The notes under the pieces are model-generated. The model was given only the letters and a program-made list of their open reading frames with translations, did no database searches and was not told where the DNA came from. From positions 61,728,346 through 61,792,345 of the forward strand of contig JBCFYV010000935.1 of NCBI GenBank assembly GCA_039000515.1: a stretch of DNA of 64,000 nucleotides, in the 5' to 3' direction. Shown here one piece after another: positions 47,441-58,900 of this stretch. The position numbers were made by a program, and so were the translations under genes. This stretch comes from Timema cristinae (lineage: Eukaryota > Arthropoda > Insecta > Phasmatodea > Timematidae). How positions within the stretch are numbered: position 1 is the first letter of the stretch; every line of letters starts with the position of its first letter.

Positions 47441-48205
47441 GACAAACACCGTTATTTAGGAGGTCAAACAATACCTACACCTAGCAAACAGTGTTATTAG
47501 GAGGTCAAACATACTTACACCTAGCATAGTGATATTTAGGAGGTCAAACAATACTTACACCTAGCAATAGTGTTATTTAGGAGGACAAAATACTACACCT
47601 AGCAACAGTGTTATTTAGGAGGTCAAACAATACTTACACCTAGCATAGTGTTATTTAGGAGGACAGACAATACTTACACCTAGCAAACAGTGTTATTTAG
47701 GAGGTAAAACAATACTTACACTAGCATAGTGATATTTAGGAGGTAAAACAATACTTACACTTAGCATAGTGATATTTAGGAGGTCAAAACAATACTTACA
47801 CCTAGCATAAGTGTTATTTAGGAGGACAGACAATACCTACACCATAGCAAAACAGTGTTATTTAGGAGGTCAAACAATACTTACACCTAGCATAGTGTTA
47901 TTTAGGAGGTAACAGGACAATACTACACCTAGCAAACAGTGTTATTTAGGAGGTCAAAAAAATACTTACACTTAGCATAGTGTTATTTAGGAGGTAAAAC
48001 AAAACTTACACCTAGCAACAGTGTTATTTAGGAGGCAACAATACTTACACCTAGCATACAGTGTTATTTAGGAGGTAAACAATACTTACACCTAGCATAG
48101 TGTTATTTAGGAGGAAGACAATACTTACACCTAGCATAGTGTTATTTAGGAGGACAGACAATACTTACACCTAGCATACAGTTTTATTTAGGCAAATAAT
48201 ACCTA
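47441..48205. repeat. Minisatellite of about 38-42 bp, about 19 units
   Basis: Core GTTATTTAGGAGGTCAAACA plus ATACTTACACCTAGCA followed by TA or AACA and GT. Many units lack or gain single bases (ATTAGGAGG, TACTACACC, CATAGCAAAACAG), more than in the other arrays. It lies inside the foldback-like element. Confidence 0.93.
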
Positions 48206-48759
48206 AATATACATTTTAAGCAACATCTTTAGACCCGTTCGAAAACAATTCAATTCGTGATATTCTTTTATAAGGTTATCATTATTTCGAGTTATTTTCA
48301 CCTACATTCTTACTTTAGCAAACCCTACAAAAATATGTCAAGTAGTGTGAGGTTAAGCTGACGGGTTGGGAGAAAAAAAATATTTGAGTGTAAACAAGGA
48401 CAAGAGTGTATTGAATTAACTATTCTCTCACTTAGCCCACTCTTAACTGGATGATATCAAAGTTTGTCGAGCAGTTGGTCCTCTCGTGTCGACCGCTTGG
48501 TTGTCTATCACTTTGTACTCCTATACCGAGCTTGTCTAGCAGTTGGTCCAAGTCGTGTCGGCCACTTGACCCACCCAGCGTTCCAAATATTTTTTTATAT
48601 CTTGTCGAGCAGTTTGTTGTCTAGCAGTTTGTATGGTGCCAAGAAAATTATATTCTTTGTTTTTACTGGAGTAATGTTTGATTTATTTTGGACAAAAATG
48701 TTTTGTTATAAAAACACTGACCTTAACTCTCGTCCCCTACATCCCCACCATAATTGTTA

Positions 48760-49930
48760 TATACCCTAAACATTCTTAAAACTTACAATTTTTGCTTAGG
48801 GGTGATCCCAAAAAGGGGATTAAGCACACCGTTATAACGTGGCTAAAGCTATAGTTATCGTTTGGACCAATGGAGCATGCCATACTTATGAGAAAAACCA
48901 TAAACTTGAAAAAGAGAAATCCTGATAACCTAGCGTAGCCATGGACACAAATCAAGCTACTTCCTATTTTATTAAAATACAAAAATACATAAAAACAGGG
49001 AAAACACTTCGTGTGAACTCCGAAATGGCAGCTTCTGGATACAGGCCTAAATCATAGTGGTATATAATTCTTAGTTGTTGTTTTTTTCAGCAACTCTGTG
49101 ACATCTAATTGAGCGACCAACCATTGAAGACGTTCAAACCACGCATACTTCCAACACAGGAGTTGAGCGGTCAAACAAAATGAGTTAAACCGTGGTAGAG
49201 TAATAATTGTCATTCGCCACTAATTTAAGTGGACTCGCCCACATCTTTCAGTCCCAGTTGCCGTTTCTATCTTTAAATTGGTCTTCTGACGGCGCTATTT
49301 GTTAAGGACATTATCGACTTCTAGACTCAACATCTTATAACTTCACTGTAAATGACAACCATTTACTTTGCAAAATATTGTTTGAGATGTGGCCACAAGT
49401 TTCCGCCTTGCGAACGCCCAAATTCGGACGAGATATGCTTTGCACAACTCTTTTATAAGTGTACATGGTTTACAAAATATTGAACCGTTTAGGAAACAAA
49501 ACACTTCACATATGGTACAACTTTTGAGTTGTAAATATGATAGCTCCATCTATTAGACAGTTACCGATACTTATTTTACGTATCAACGATTATAAAATTG
49601 TTAACAGCAAATTGCTTGGCAAAACAATATGTATGAATTATTTTTATAGGAGGTTAAACACCTTATATAGAGGTTTTAACGGTTTGAAAAAAATATTTTA
49701 TTAATATAGCTAATTTTTAGTTTTTTATGGTTGATCAGGAAAATGTTTGGAGCAAATACTATTTTAAAAATTACTCAATTATTAACTAACCATAAAATGG
49801 GAATTATTGTTGATTACAGAAAGTAAACATTAAGCATTTATTATCAGTAGTATATTACAATTCTCTTGTTAGTCAATAAAATATATTTCATTCGACTTTG
49901 TCCTTCCCCCTCCATTCTCCAAACATTTTG
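48760..49930. other. Intergenic DNA without a gene
   Basis: Short minus-strand frames only; no splice-bounded coding piece or repeat recognised. Confidence 0.45.
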
Positions 49931-49932
49931 TT

Positions 49933-50588
49933 CGACTACCGGGGTTCGGTCTAACGGTTTCGGACTGCCGTGTTAGTTTAACAGGTGGACTGCCGGGGTT
50001 TGGTCTAACGGGTTTCGGACTGCTGGTTCGGTCTACGAGGTTCGGACTGCCAGGTTTGGTCTAACGGGTTTCAGACTGCCGGGTTTTGGTCTAACGGGTT
50101 TGGGACTGCCGGGGTTCGGTATAGCGGGTTTAGGAATGCCGGTGTTAGGTATAACGGGGTTCGGACTGCCGGGGTTTGGTCTAACAGGTTTCGGACTGCC
50201 GGGGTTTGGTCTAACGAGGTTCGGACTGCCAGGGTTTGGTCTAACGGGTTTCAGACTGCCGGGTTTTGTCTAACGGGTTTGGGACTGCCGGTGTTCGGTA
50301 TAACGGGTTTAGGAATGCCGGTGTTAGGTATAACGGGTTCGGACTGCCGGGGTTTGGTCTAACGGGGTTCGGACTGCCGGGGTTCGGTCTAACGAGGTTC
50401 GGACTGCCAGGGTTTGGTCTAACGGGTTTCGGACTGCCGGGTTCGGTCTAACGAGGTTCGGACTGCCGGGTTCGTTCTAACGGTTTCGGATTGCCGGGTT
50501 AGTATAACGGGGTTCTGACTGCCGGGGTTCGGACTGCCGGAGTTTGGTCTAACGGTTTCGGACTGCCGGGGTTCGGTCTAACAGGGGG
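49933..50588. repeat. Minisatellite of 28-30 bp, about 22 units
   Basis: Unit GGTTTCGGACTGCCGGGGTT plus CGGTCTAAC. Unit length shifts by homopolymer G and T changes. A + frame across 50266-50451 reads a Phe-Gly-Leu-Pro repeat, which is only the array in translation. Confidence 0.94.
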
Positions 50589-51303
50589 TTTCACTAAAAC
50601 TTGTTCGAAGTTAGGTTGAAATCTCAACTTAAGGGTACTTAAATGGTTACCTATATTTAAAAACTTTCCCAAAAACTATAATATACTAAAATGTGAAAGT
50701 ATTTACGATTGGCTCATAACCATTGATTTTTCAATGTCGTATAAGTTCACTTGTAAAAATGTCCTCGCTTCGAAATGAAATGTGGCCACGTGACAAACTC
50801 TAAACCAATCACAAGAAATCAGCGCGAACTATGCAGGTTGCTCTGCACCAGTAGAAACAATATCAGCTTTGTCCGTGCTTCTCCATAAAACCTGCGTGGA
50901 AGAGCTAATTCAATTTAATAACAAAAAACCTTACTAAAAATGCGTAAGCGCCTAAACCAGCTGATTCCATGCATGCATGCGCCATCAAAACTAGACACGA
51001 GCAGACAGCTGCGTGTACTGTTGTGAAATGATTTGGAATAGCTCGTAGAAATGAAAAGCGCATGCGCGTCTCGCTATCGTTCTGTGTTGATGTTTTCACT
51101 ACACATCACAATAATAATAATAATAATAATAGAAAACACCCATATTGTGCCTATTATCTAAAACAACTGTTTATCCACTAGAAAATAAAAAAAAAATGAT
51201 AATAAGCCATTCGTAGTTTGTGTTACAAATTATTATGAGACAACATCAAATTATTCAAACAAATTCTGCTTTAAATTTGTAACGAACCTGTGAAGCAACC
51301 ATA

Positions 51304-51684
51304 AAGTGGGGACGTAGGGGACGCGAAAAAAGGGCAGTGTTATTATAATTTTTTTTTAGTTTTTATAGTAACATATTTTTTTGGTCAAAATAAATCAAGT
51401 ATTTCTCCAGTAGAAAAAAAAATAGAGAGTTTAATTTTCTTAACATGGTGATATCATCCATCAGTTGTTGAATATCTGTCGAGGGTGTCTTGTAATTTAA
51501 TAACAACTTTTTATCTTCATTTAAAATGTTTGTCATCTAATGCCGCCATGATCATGACAGATATTCAACAACTTTTGTTATCACCGTGTGAAAAAAATTA
51601 AACTCTTTGTTTATACTGGAGCAATATTTTATTTATTTTGACTAAAAAAAATGCCCTTAACTCGTGTTCCCTGTGTCCCCGCCT
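51304..51684. mobile_element. MITE-1 copy, 381 bp, TA-flanked
   Basis: AAGTGGGGACGTAGGGGACG at left and TTCCCTGTGTCCCCGCCT at right; central TCTAATGCCGCCATGATCAT is shared with the copy at 45850. TA at 51302-51303 and 51685-51686. Confidence 0.87.
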
Positions 51685-51825
51685 TAAGATTGGGTGCTTA
51701 GCCTCGTACCTCCTCCTAAATCGAATATTATAAACGTACCTTAAGGCTCTCATATTCGATATGTATTTGTTAGTCATACTAGGAAGCTTGTAAGTTAAAC
51801 AGCTGTTTAAAGTTTGTTGGCTGTA

Positions 51826-52250
51826 CAGTACATTCCCGATTATCCATGCCAGGTTATTTTGTTTTCGGATTATCCGTGCAAGGTTCTTCAAAATATTACA
51901 ATATACGGTAGTTATCGTATTTTTCAATAAAAGAAGTATAGCTCAGTAGTAAATGTGCTACTGTGAATGCAGCTTAATACGTCTTTGTCACAACCGAAAA
52001 AAAAAAACGTCAATAATACGTTAAAGCAAAAAGGAATAGACGATTATTTCGCAAAACAGATGCAGGAAGAAATAAGACCGTACAATCTGCACTGTAGTGT
52101 TATACAAACATAATATGTCTAACTGGTTCATATAAATGATTATCCATGTTATAAATACAGTTCATATATCAACATTAAAGGGAAAGTTGTGTATTAAATC
52201 ATCTGTGCATTCTCCTGTGCCGATTAACCCGAATAATCGGGAGTTGACTG
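51826..52250. mobile_element. pogo-like MITE, 425 bp
   Basis: Left CAGTACATTCCCGATTATCC and right reversed CAGTCAACTCCCGATTATTC; TA at left, TT at right where TA is expected. A second GGATTATCCGTG repeat lies just inside. Confidence 0.65.
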
Positions 52251-52526
52251 TTTAAGAATCTGGTGAGAGGTGTTGGTCAGCTAAGGGCAACTACGTCAAT
52301 TGGTAAATTGGATTGAACTTATCTCGAGGGCACTTAACACGACTAACTAGCACTTGTCGTTCGAGCATCAAGTTACTTCATTGAGTGCGCTCGCTGGCTC
52401 ATTTTTATTGGGTCAATTTAGTGCCAGTGCGTTGACTATTAGCGACTCAAACCAGTAAAGATGGGGAACCCCCTCCTCGTGACGCCGGACGGGATTCAAA
52501 CTCCACCCTTGCTGATTTTCATAGGA

Positions 52527-52663
52527 ATCCCCGTGGTGTAGTAGTCAGTGCACCTGACTAGGGGTCCAGGGTTCGATTCCCGGCCGGTACCTTGGGTATT
52601 TTCCCGAAAAGGAAATTACCTCAATAGTCACCAGGGTTGGGTTGATTAGGCTTAAGTAGGATA
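52527..52663 (+). repeat. tRNA-derived SINE, family C
   Basis: CCCCGTGGTGTAGTAGTCAG (A box) and CAGGGTTCGATTCCCGGCCG (B box) make a good tRNA-like head; the short body has TTTTCCCGAAAAGGAAATTA and ends in a TAA repeat that runs into the reversed family A SINE. Only copy seen here. Confidence 0.75.
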
Positions 52664-52850
52664 ATAATAATAATAATATTATTTAGCACCGCGTCTTACT
52701 ACCCGTTCGGGTTATACGCTTTAAGTACTAATTACGCTAATGAATTAGGAATTGGGAAAGTTGAATTAGAGGAAGTGAACCCGCATTTGCGTGGAGGGAG
52801 AGTGGAAAACCATTTAGGTAAAACCACCCCCAGTTCACCCGACCGAGAGC
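52664..52850 (-). repeat. SINE family A, minus strand, tail-to-tail with family C
   Basis: TTTAGCACCGCGTCTTACTA then CCCGTTCGGGTTATACGC, GGAAGTGAACCCGCATTTGC and GGAGGGAGAGTGG. It ends at CACCCGACCGAGA; the tRNA head is missing. Confidence 0.85.
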
Positions 52851-54297
52851 TTAAGTATGGTTTAGGAGTTTCCACTGGTTCCACATCCTTACACTCCCTA
52901 TTACCCTCATACTCACTGTCACTCTCATACTCACTATCACCATCACCTCATCTCATAGGAACATGGAAAGAGCCTACACGGAATGTAAGATTAGTACAAT
53001 CGGTTGTCCCCAGAGCAACGGTACATTAGTACCGATTAGTTTTTCCACAAACTGGGCTACGAGTGATAGAACAAACGCGCAATGTATAATTATTATTTGA
53101 AAACAGGAATCGCTTGTTGCAACAATGACGGGAAGGAAAAAAACCAAACACAATTACTGTATTTACATTCTTAGTTCGTTTGATTAGTAGTGTAAAGAGA
53201 AATTATACAATGATCCATATAACAGGGCGAATTTATCAGTAGGCTGAGTTGGTTCAAGTTTAGGGCGGGCGGCACATTTTGGTGGCTCGTAAATCGAAGC
53301 GCGCGCCTATAGTTTCTTATACACCATCATAAATATAGATGTGTGATTTTATAAGTACATGTAAATGTGTAATTATGTCCTTAGTATTATTCTCTAATAA
53401 CAACTGTATAAAATACTGTCAACACAACAAACTATTTAAAATATTATCAAATTATTCAAATTGTTTTAATTTAAAAAAATACTTTCTTGTTCTTTTGTTA
53501 GTAGGATATGTCAAAACCCGGGCGGTAAATTATATGGAGTCTAGGGAGGCCGAAGTCCGCCCTTACACACGGAAGTATTTTTGGATGTTTTTGATAATTT
53601 TTTAGATTAACTTTATAAAAGTTAAATAAGATATCTCTAGAATGCAGAGTTTGAGTGAATTTCAATCATTGTTATGAGTTGAAAGTTGGCTTCTTGTAAA
53701 AAATTAGTGTTTATTTTAACGCTCTTTTATAGTAAGTGCACACCATAAATCCTGTTCGGTGGTAGAAGGGTTAAAGGCAGGGGTCGGCAACTTTTTTTTT
53801 GGGGGGGGGGGGGGCAGGTCGACCTATAAACTTATCAAATATACCGTGATCATTCATAGTTTTTCCATTATACCTTTTTTTTGGGGCTTAGACATCTTTT
53901 ATTTATTACTTAAAATTAACCTTCGTCAAATACTAATGCACCCATCTTTCTTTTAAAAAAAAAACAACCTCATACTTCATATTAAACTGTTTGTTGTCCA
54001 ACACATTAGCTCATTCGGCAGGATTTCTGTATTTTAAGTTAAGGAGTACAGAACTAAAATAAACTAATGTCCACTTCAATATAATATCTGGATCGTACGT
54101 AATCTTGTATTATAATAATCCGGTTGATCGGATGTTATGGATACTTGATGTGTTTACAAGATTAAACTATCATAAAAACATTAGAGTGACGACCCGCCGC
54201 ACGGGGCTACGAACAATGTAGACGAACCTTGCCTTTGGCGGTTACGAGTTAAAAAGTACAAAATATAAATTTATACTTTCTCCACCCCCCCCCCCCT

Positions 54298-54430
54298 CTT
54301 CCCATCTTACAGCCCACGCTTTTAGTTACGTTAGTGGAGTGGGATCGAGGAAGGTAAATCTTAAAGGAAATTCTCACTAATTTGGGTGAAAGTAGAATGA
54401 AAAAACATCCCCCGGCTATGACTATATCAC
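54298..54430 (-). repeat. SINE family A, very decayed, minus strand
   Basis: GTTACGTTAGTGGAGTGGGA, AGGAAGGTAAATC and TTTGGGTGAAAGTAGAATG fit reversed body blocks only loosely. Confidence 0.4.
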
Positions 54431-54705
54431 TGACCAGAATATACGAGCCTGACATCTAGTCCGCGTGTCCACCGATAGGGGTGAAATAAGTGCCCTCGCT
54501 TGGAGCTTATGTTCTTTGTATCTTGGGTTTGGAATGATGACGTAGGGCCTAACACGAGATGGAGTCTTGAGTGCTGTTCTAGTACAACAATGGGACTGAG
54601 GATGTTTGTAATATGAGGACTAACGAGGGTAGTTTTCAGGCGGTTATTCACCCCTGGTTGGGGTGGTTTTATAAGCCCGCGTAGACAAAATGAGACGACT
54701 GGCTA

Positions 54706-54925
54706 CAGTTCAAATATCATAGGAACAACTTTACCTGGCAGCTAGTAATCGTTATTAGATATACTTTGACATATTCATACGTCAAGACATGTGATCTACA
54801 ATCATTTTAAACATAATTATATTATCAATAACTATAAAATAACGCTAACAATATAGTAAAATGTCATCAATGTTAGACAAAGAAAAAATTGTTTGTGTTG
54901 TTAAAGAGATTCGTTCTACCTAAAT
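54706..54925 (+). mobile_element. MITE-4 copy, right end unclear
   Basis: TA then CAGTTCAAATATCATAGGAA at left; inner ATATTCATACGTCAAGACAT and GTAAAATGTCATCAATGTTA. The right end is eroded. Confidence 0.65.
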
Positions 54926-55619
54926 CCTACTTTTTTTCTTATTATTATTATAATTTTGCGATTGAAAGAAAACATACTACTATCCCGCTCCCACAACCCG
55001 ATAACGTAAATATTTATTTAAAAGAAATGATTTTTAAAGCCTTTGTTCAACATTCTATGACCACGAATGCCTCCAAATTATTGTTTGAAACATCAGGCGT
55101 GTGTACTAAAACATGTTTATAGTTTTGGATTTGTTCGACGTAAATCAAGAATTAAAAAAAATAAATGTTAATATAAATTCACTAAACATCTCAAGTGTTG
55201 TTTTTTGATGTGAAATTTACCATTTATTTCTAATATATTGTCTCTAAAACGATTTGTAAGTGAAACTAATTAAAAGCACTGCTTAAATGATTATTTATGT
55301 AACAATTAAATTCCGCCACTATGTGGCAAATGTTTTGTTAGTGATTAGAAAATTCAATTACTATTTTGGCGTCACTCTTCCCCCGGCCGACTCTTATAGT
55401 CAATACACTCGCTTTCAAAATACTAGCATAGAACGGCATAATGAATTGGTAGAGAGCTGCTACGACTAGACCAACATTTGTGGGCACGCAGACTAAACGT
55501 CAAGTTCATTCTAGTTTGACCGTCCGGTCCCGGACTGGTGTACTTTGATAACTTTTTCTTTTTTACCTAAATGGTTTCTCACTCTCCACCCCAAGCCACA
55601 TCAAAACACTTTCCTCGGC

Positions 55620-55850
55620 ACACGCTTCAGAGGTCCAATGGTCTAAGGCGTCATTCTCGCAATCAACTAGACTGCCGATGACGGGAAAATCGGGGTTATA
55701 AACCCGGTCGGATACAATAAGGCTGTTTTTTCTTTAAAAAAAAATCACTCTCTCTTCTCGCAAATGTGAGTACACTTCCTATCAAGTAAACCTCCTCCAT
55801 TCACGTAGTTAGTAAATCTGCGTACAGCCCAGACGGGAAGACTCGGTTGA
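55620..55850 (+). repeat. SINE family A copy
   Basis: ACGCTTCAGAGGTCCAATGG head, TAGACTGCCGATGACGGG, CACTTCCTATCAAGTAAACC, tail CCCAGACGGGAAGACTCGG. A decayed second piece of tail and body (AACGGGTAGTAAGG) follows to about 55913. Confidence 0.75.
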
Positions 55851-55919
55851 AATTCTACCTACCTCATCCCTAACTAATTAGTGTAATTAAATGCAGAGAA
55901 CGGGTAGTAAGGTTCAATG

Positions 55920-58900
55920 AAAACTATTTATTAAGATGTACATTTTCGACAGAGTGTGATTAGCCACAGTTGTGTTTTAAGGGCGCCGCCTACTTGTAGG
56001 GATAAATCCTCATACTGGGGTATTTCTGAAGCTTCTAAGCGAAATAAACAATCCTCAGCTATCTTATAATTTTCAGTTATTTGGAGAAGTTTAGATCTTT
56101 ATGAAATATCGTTAAAATTGAGCTAGTCGTATAACTTAAAATCTAAGGTTTTAAATATTAATATAGTAACATGTTGATAGCTTTGCCCCTTAATTTTGAC
56201 GCGAAATATATTTTAAAACAATCAAACCTCTTCCTAAATAGCACGGGATTTCTGACAAGTCTGCTACGTGGATCACAACGCTCATGTAGGCGGCCCCCTT
56301 AAGAACCATGACCTCTGTATTCGACACCGAGTGTACTTTAGCTTTCGCTCCCAGGGCTTTCCCCACCCCCCTTCCGATTTCCTTCCACATGAGCAAGCGG
56401 CGAGCTCCAGAAGCATTATCGAGCGTTCGCAGCTTCGCTTTCCGTCCGCCAGCCAGTGCCACTAATCAAGAGGGTGGCCAAGACAGAGAGGGTGATATAA
56501 GTTGTCTGCACTGTGCAGCGACCGATGCATTTTGGCTGGGTTACCTAATTTCTGATCTTAGGATTTATATTTTGTATGCGTTCGGTAATTTGTATCTGAC
56601 CCGATGTGTTGTTCTGTGTGATCAAGACGTCTGATATAAAATACGATTTTTGAGTGTTCTTATCCGAAACTTTGTGTTCCTGCAAATGTTTACCGCAGAG
56701 CCTAAAAAAAAAAGCAAGGGTACAATGGATTGATCAAGTATTTAAAATGAAACCCATGAAATATTTTGGTACTCTTAGTGCATGAATTACTTTTAAAAAA
56801 AAGAAGCTATTTTTAACATTTGACAATCCCGTAAGGTTGTGAAGCTGTAAATGAACGGAAACTTGAGAGTTTGCATTTAAATGACGTGCTTTATTATGCA
56901 CGCAGGTATAGACACTTAATATTTCATAACGATGTTAAGAAATAGAAAATGATGAATATTGATTTCACCACTGGGTTATGAAAAAGTTCGAGTTTGTGTT
57001 GTTTAACTAAAAATAAATAACTGTTAGTGAGGTGTTTATGGAGTTCCTAGTTGGAACTAAGCAAATTAAAGCCTTAAATTTAAGGCTGAAGTTCCCTCGA
57101 TCTATCTTAGTGCTAACCAAATGGATTTAATACCCAGCACTGTCGTCTTGGATTAAGAGTAAGTACTAATTATGTTTATGTAAATTGGTATAATTTATTT
57201 AGAGAAATTCCTCAAATAAATTAGGATAGTATTGGTTTGATTCCAAACTAGTAAATGCATAACAGTTCTAAAAATGGGCCCAAAGATTGTTGATTGTGGT
57301 TTAGTGGTGGTGGTGGGGGGGGTTGCGATGTAAAATCAACAAGTCACAGCGACGGTCAAAACTTAGTAAAATTGTGTGATTCTCTTATAGGTACCTACTT
57401 TCCTACGTTTACTTTATATATTTCACTATTTCAAGGGCAGAGGGTGTCCAAAGAAAGGCAGTATTAGAGCCAAGGCCGAAGCGTGGGGGGGGGGGGGGGT
57501 TCCGGAAGGGTAATTGAAACCCTTCTGAAATCTTAATTGAACAAAATATTGAATTTGTTTATCACTTGTATTTTTTTTAGTGTCTGGCGATTGGTGGGAT
57601 AGGCCTATGTCCACTGAACACCCCCTTCCCTCCCCCTCGGAAATTATTGGCTGGCTACGTCTTGATTAGAGCCATTTTTGGTTCTTAAGGTTTTAAATTA
57701 CATTTTTCAAATTCGTCTTAATTTATCCAGAGTACACATTGAAAGTTAATTAATGTCCAAAGTAAAAGTGGCAGCAAACTTTGATTTAAAACAATTTGGG
57801 TGATTCTTTAAATTTTTGTATGTAATTTTATCATTTTTATCTCTGTTAACTTGGATATTGATGATTCAAAGTTGTTAATAGCAAATTGAAGCCAAATCCA
57901 GTTTTATTTTCTTACAAAAATTAAAAAAAGTCAAAATTGTAGAGTGATAAGGGGGGCTAACGCCCCCCTACCACCCATTTCAGCTCTACTCAATATGATT
58001 AAGTCCTTAATAGCCATCCTTAGTAAATTAAGTGTTATGAAAGAAGCACTCTTTGCATTAACAATTTTTGGGAATTGTTCAATATCAGGAAAAAAGACTT
58101 AAAAATAATTTTAAAAGACCATTATTGTAGTCTTGATTATTTTAAATATTGGTGTAGGAGAGGTTTGTTAGAACTCCTGCCTGCAGTAATTACATCTTAC
58201 TTATTAGCAGACTTGATTTTTGTAAAGTCATCTTTTTTAAAATTCTGTACATCACAAACAATTCTCATTTGTATACAAATTTTGTTCATGATACCCTGGT
58301 TGTAGAAAAAATATTTATAGGTTTTTCGGGGTCTATTTTTGTCAATTTGGATTTTTAGGTCTGATTTTCTTTGTTTGGGTTATTTTAGATTCTTGGGCAT
58401 TCATGTTGAATAAGTATGTTTTTAAATAGGCTACAATGGATGTTTTGTAAATTCATGAATATTCTACACTTTTTTTTTCACCACATATGTTTGAGTGAGA
58501 AGTTGAGTTAATCAATTAACTTTCTCTTTGATATATGGTTGTAAAATACACATTATTGGTGAGATAATTCGGTACAATTAAGCTGGAAAGAATTTTGTTG
58601 AAAAGTTGAAGCATATATTTGTAAATCAATATTGTATTTAACAAAATGCAAAAGTTTAGTTGTTAAAGCCTTGTCATTGCATGTATATATTATTATATTG
58701 TTCCCATTTTGTAAAGTACGTGTTTGATTTAGCCTTGTGGACTCATTATGAGTTTTCCTTCATACTTTTAAGTCATTTTTAAGAATTTTTAATCCACGTT
58801 TTGACAATTTTTAGTTCATTAATATGAGCCATATTCTTAGATAATTTTTTTTTAAAAATTCTTAGTATTATTTTTGACCATTTTTAGGTCATTAAATTAC

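Larger units (their letters stand above)
46123..48640. mobile_element. Foldback-like element with repeat-rich inverted ends and a 9-bp target duplication
   Basis: AAGAAAATT occurs exactly at both borders (46114-46122 and 48641-48649), and the host MITE is continuous across it. The ends are inverted: left GGGAGCAGGCAAAGTGATAG then ACAACAAAGTGG, right (reversed) GGCACCATACAAACTGCTAG then ACAACAAACTGC. Each arm, about 310 bp at left and 210 bp at right, is built of short degenerate units such as AAACTGCTAGACACGA. 9-bp duplications and repeat-built long ends are known from Foldback and Mutator-like elements. The middle holds SINE remnants and a 40-bp minisatellite; no transposase is visible. Confidence 0.8.
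45850..48750. mobile_element. MITE-1 copy split by a 2.5-kb insertion
   Basis: Left part 45850-46122 and right part 48650-48750 match MITE-1 in order (GGTGGGATGTAGGGAACGCC; TTTACTGGAGTAATGTTTGA; CGTCCCCTACATCCCCACCA). TA flanks both outer ends. Joined, they give 374 bp, in line with 385 and 381 bp of the other copies. Confidence 0.88.

Noticed and set aside
50266..50451. Frame coding a Phe-Gly-Leu-Pro-Gly-Phe repeat protein
   Set aside because: It is the 30-bp form of the minisatellite read in translation; frames shift as soon as unit length changes, and there is no start context or flanking exon.
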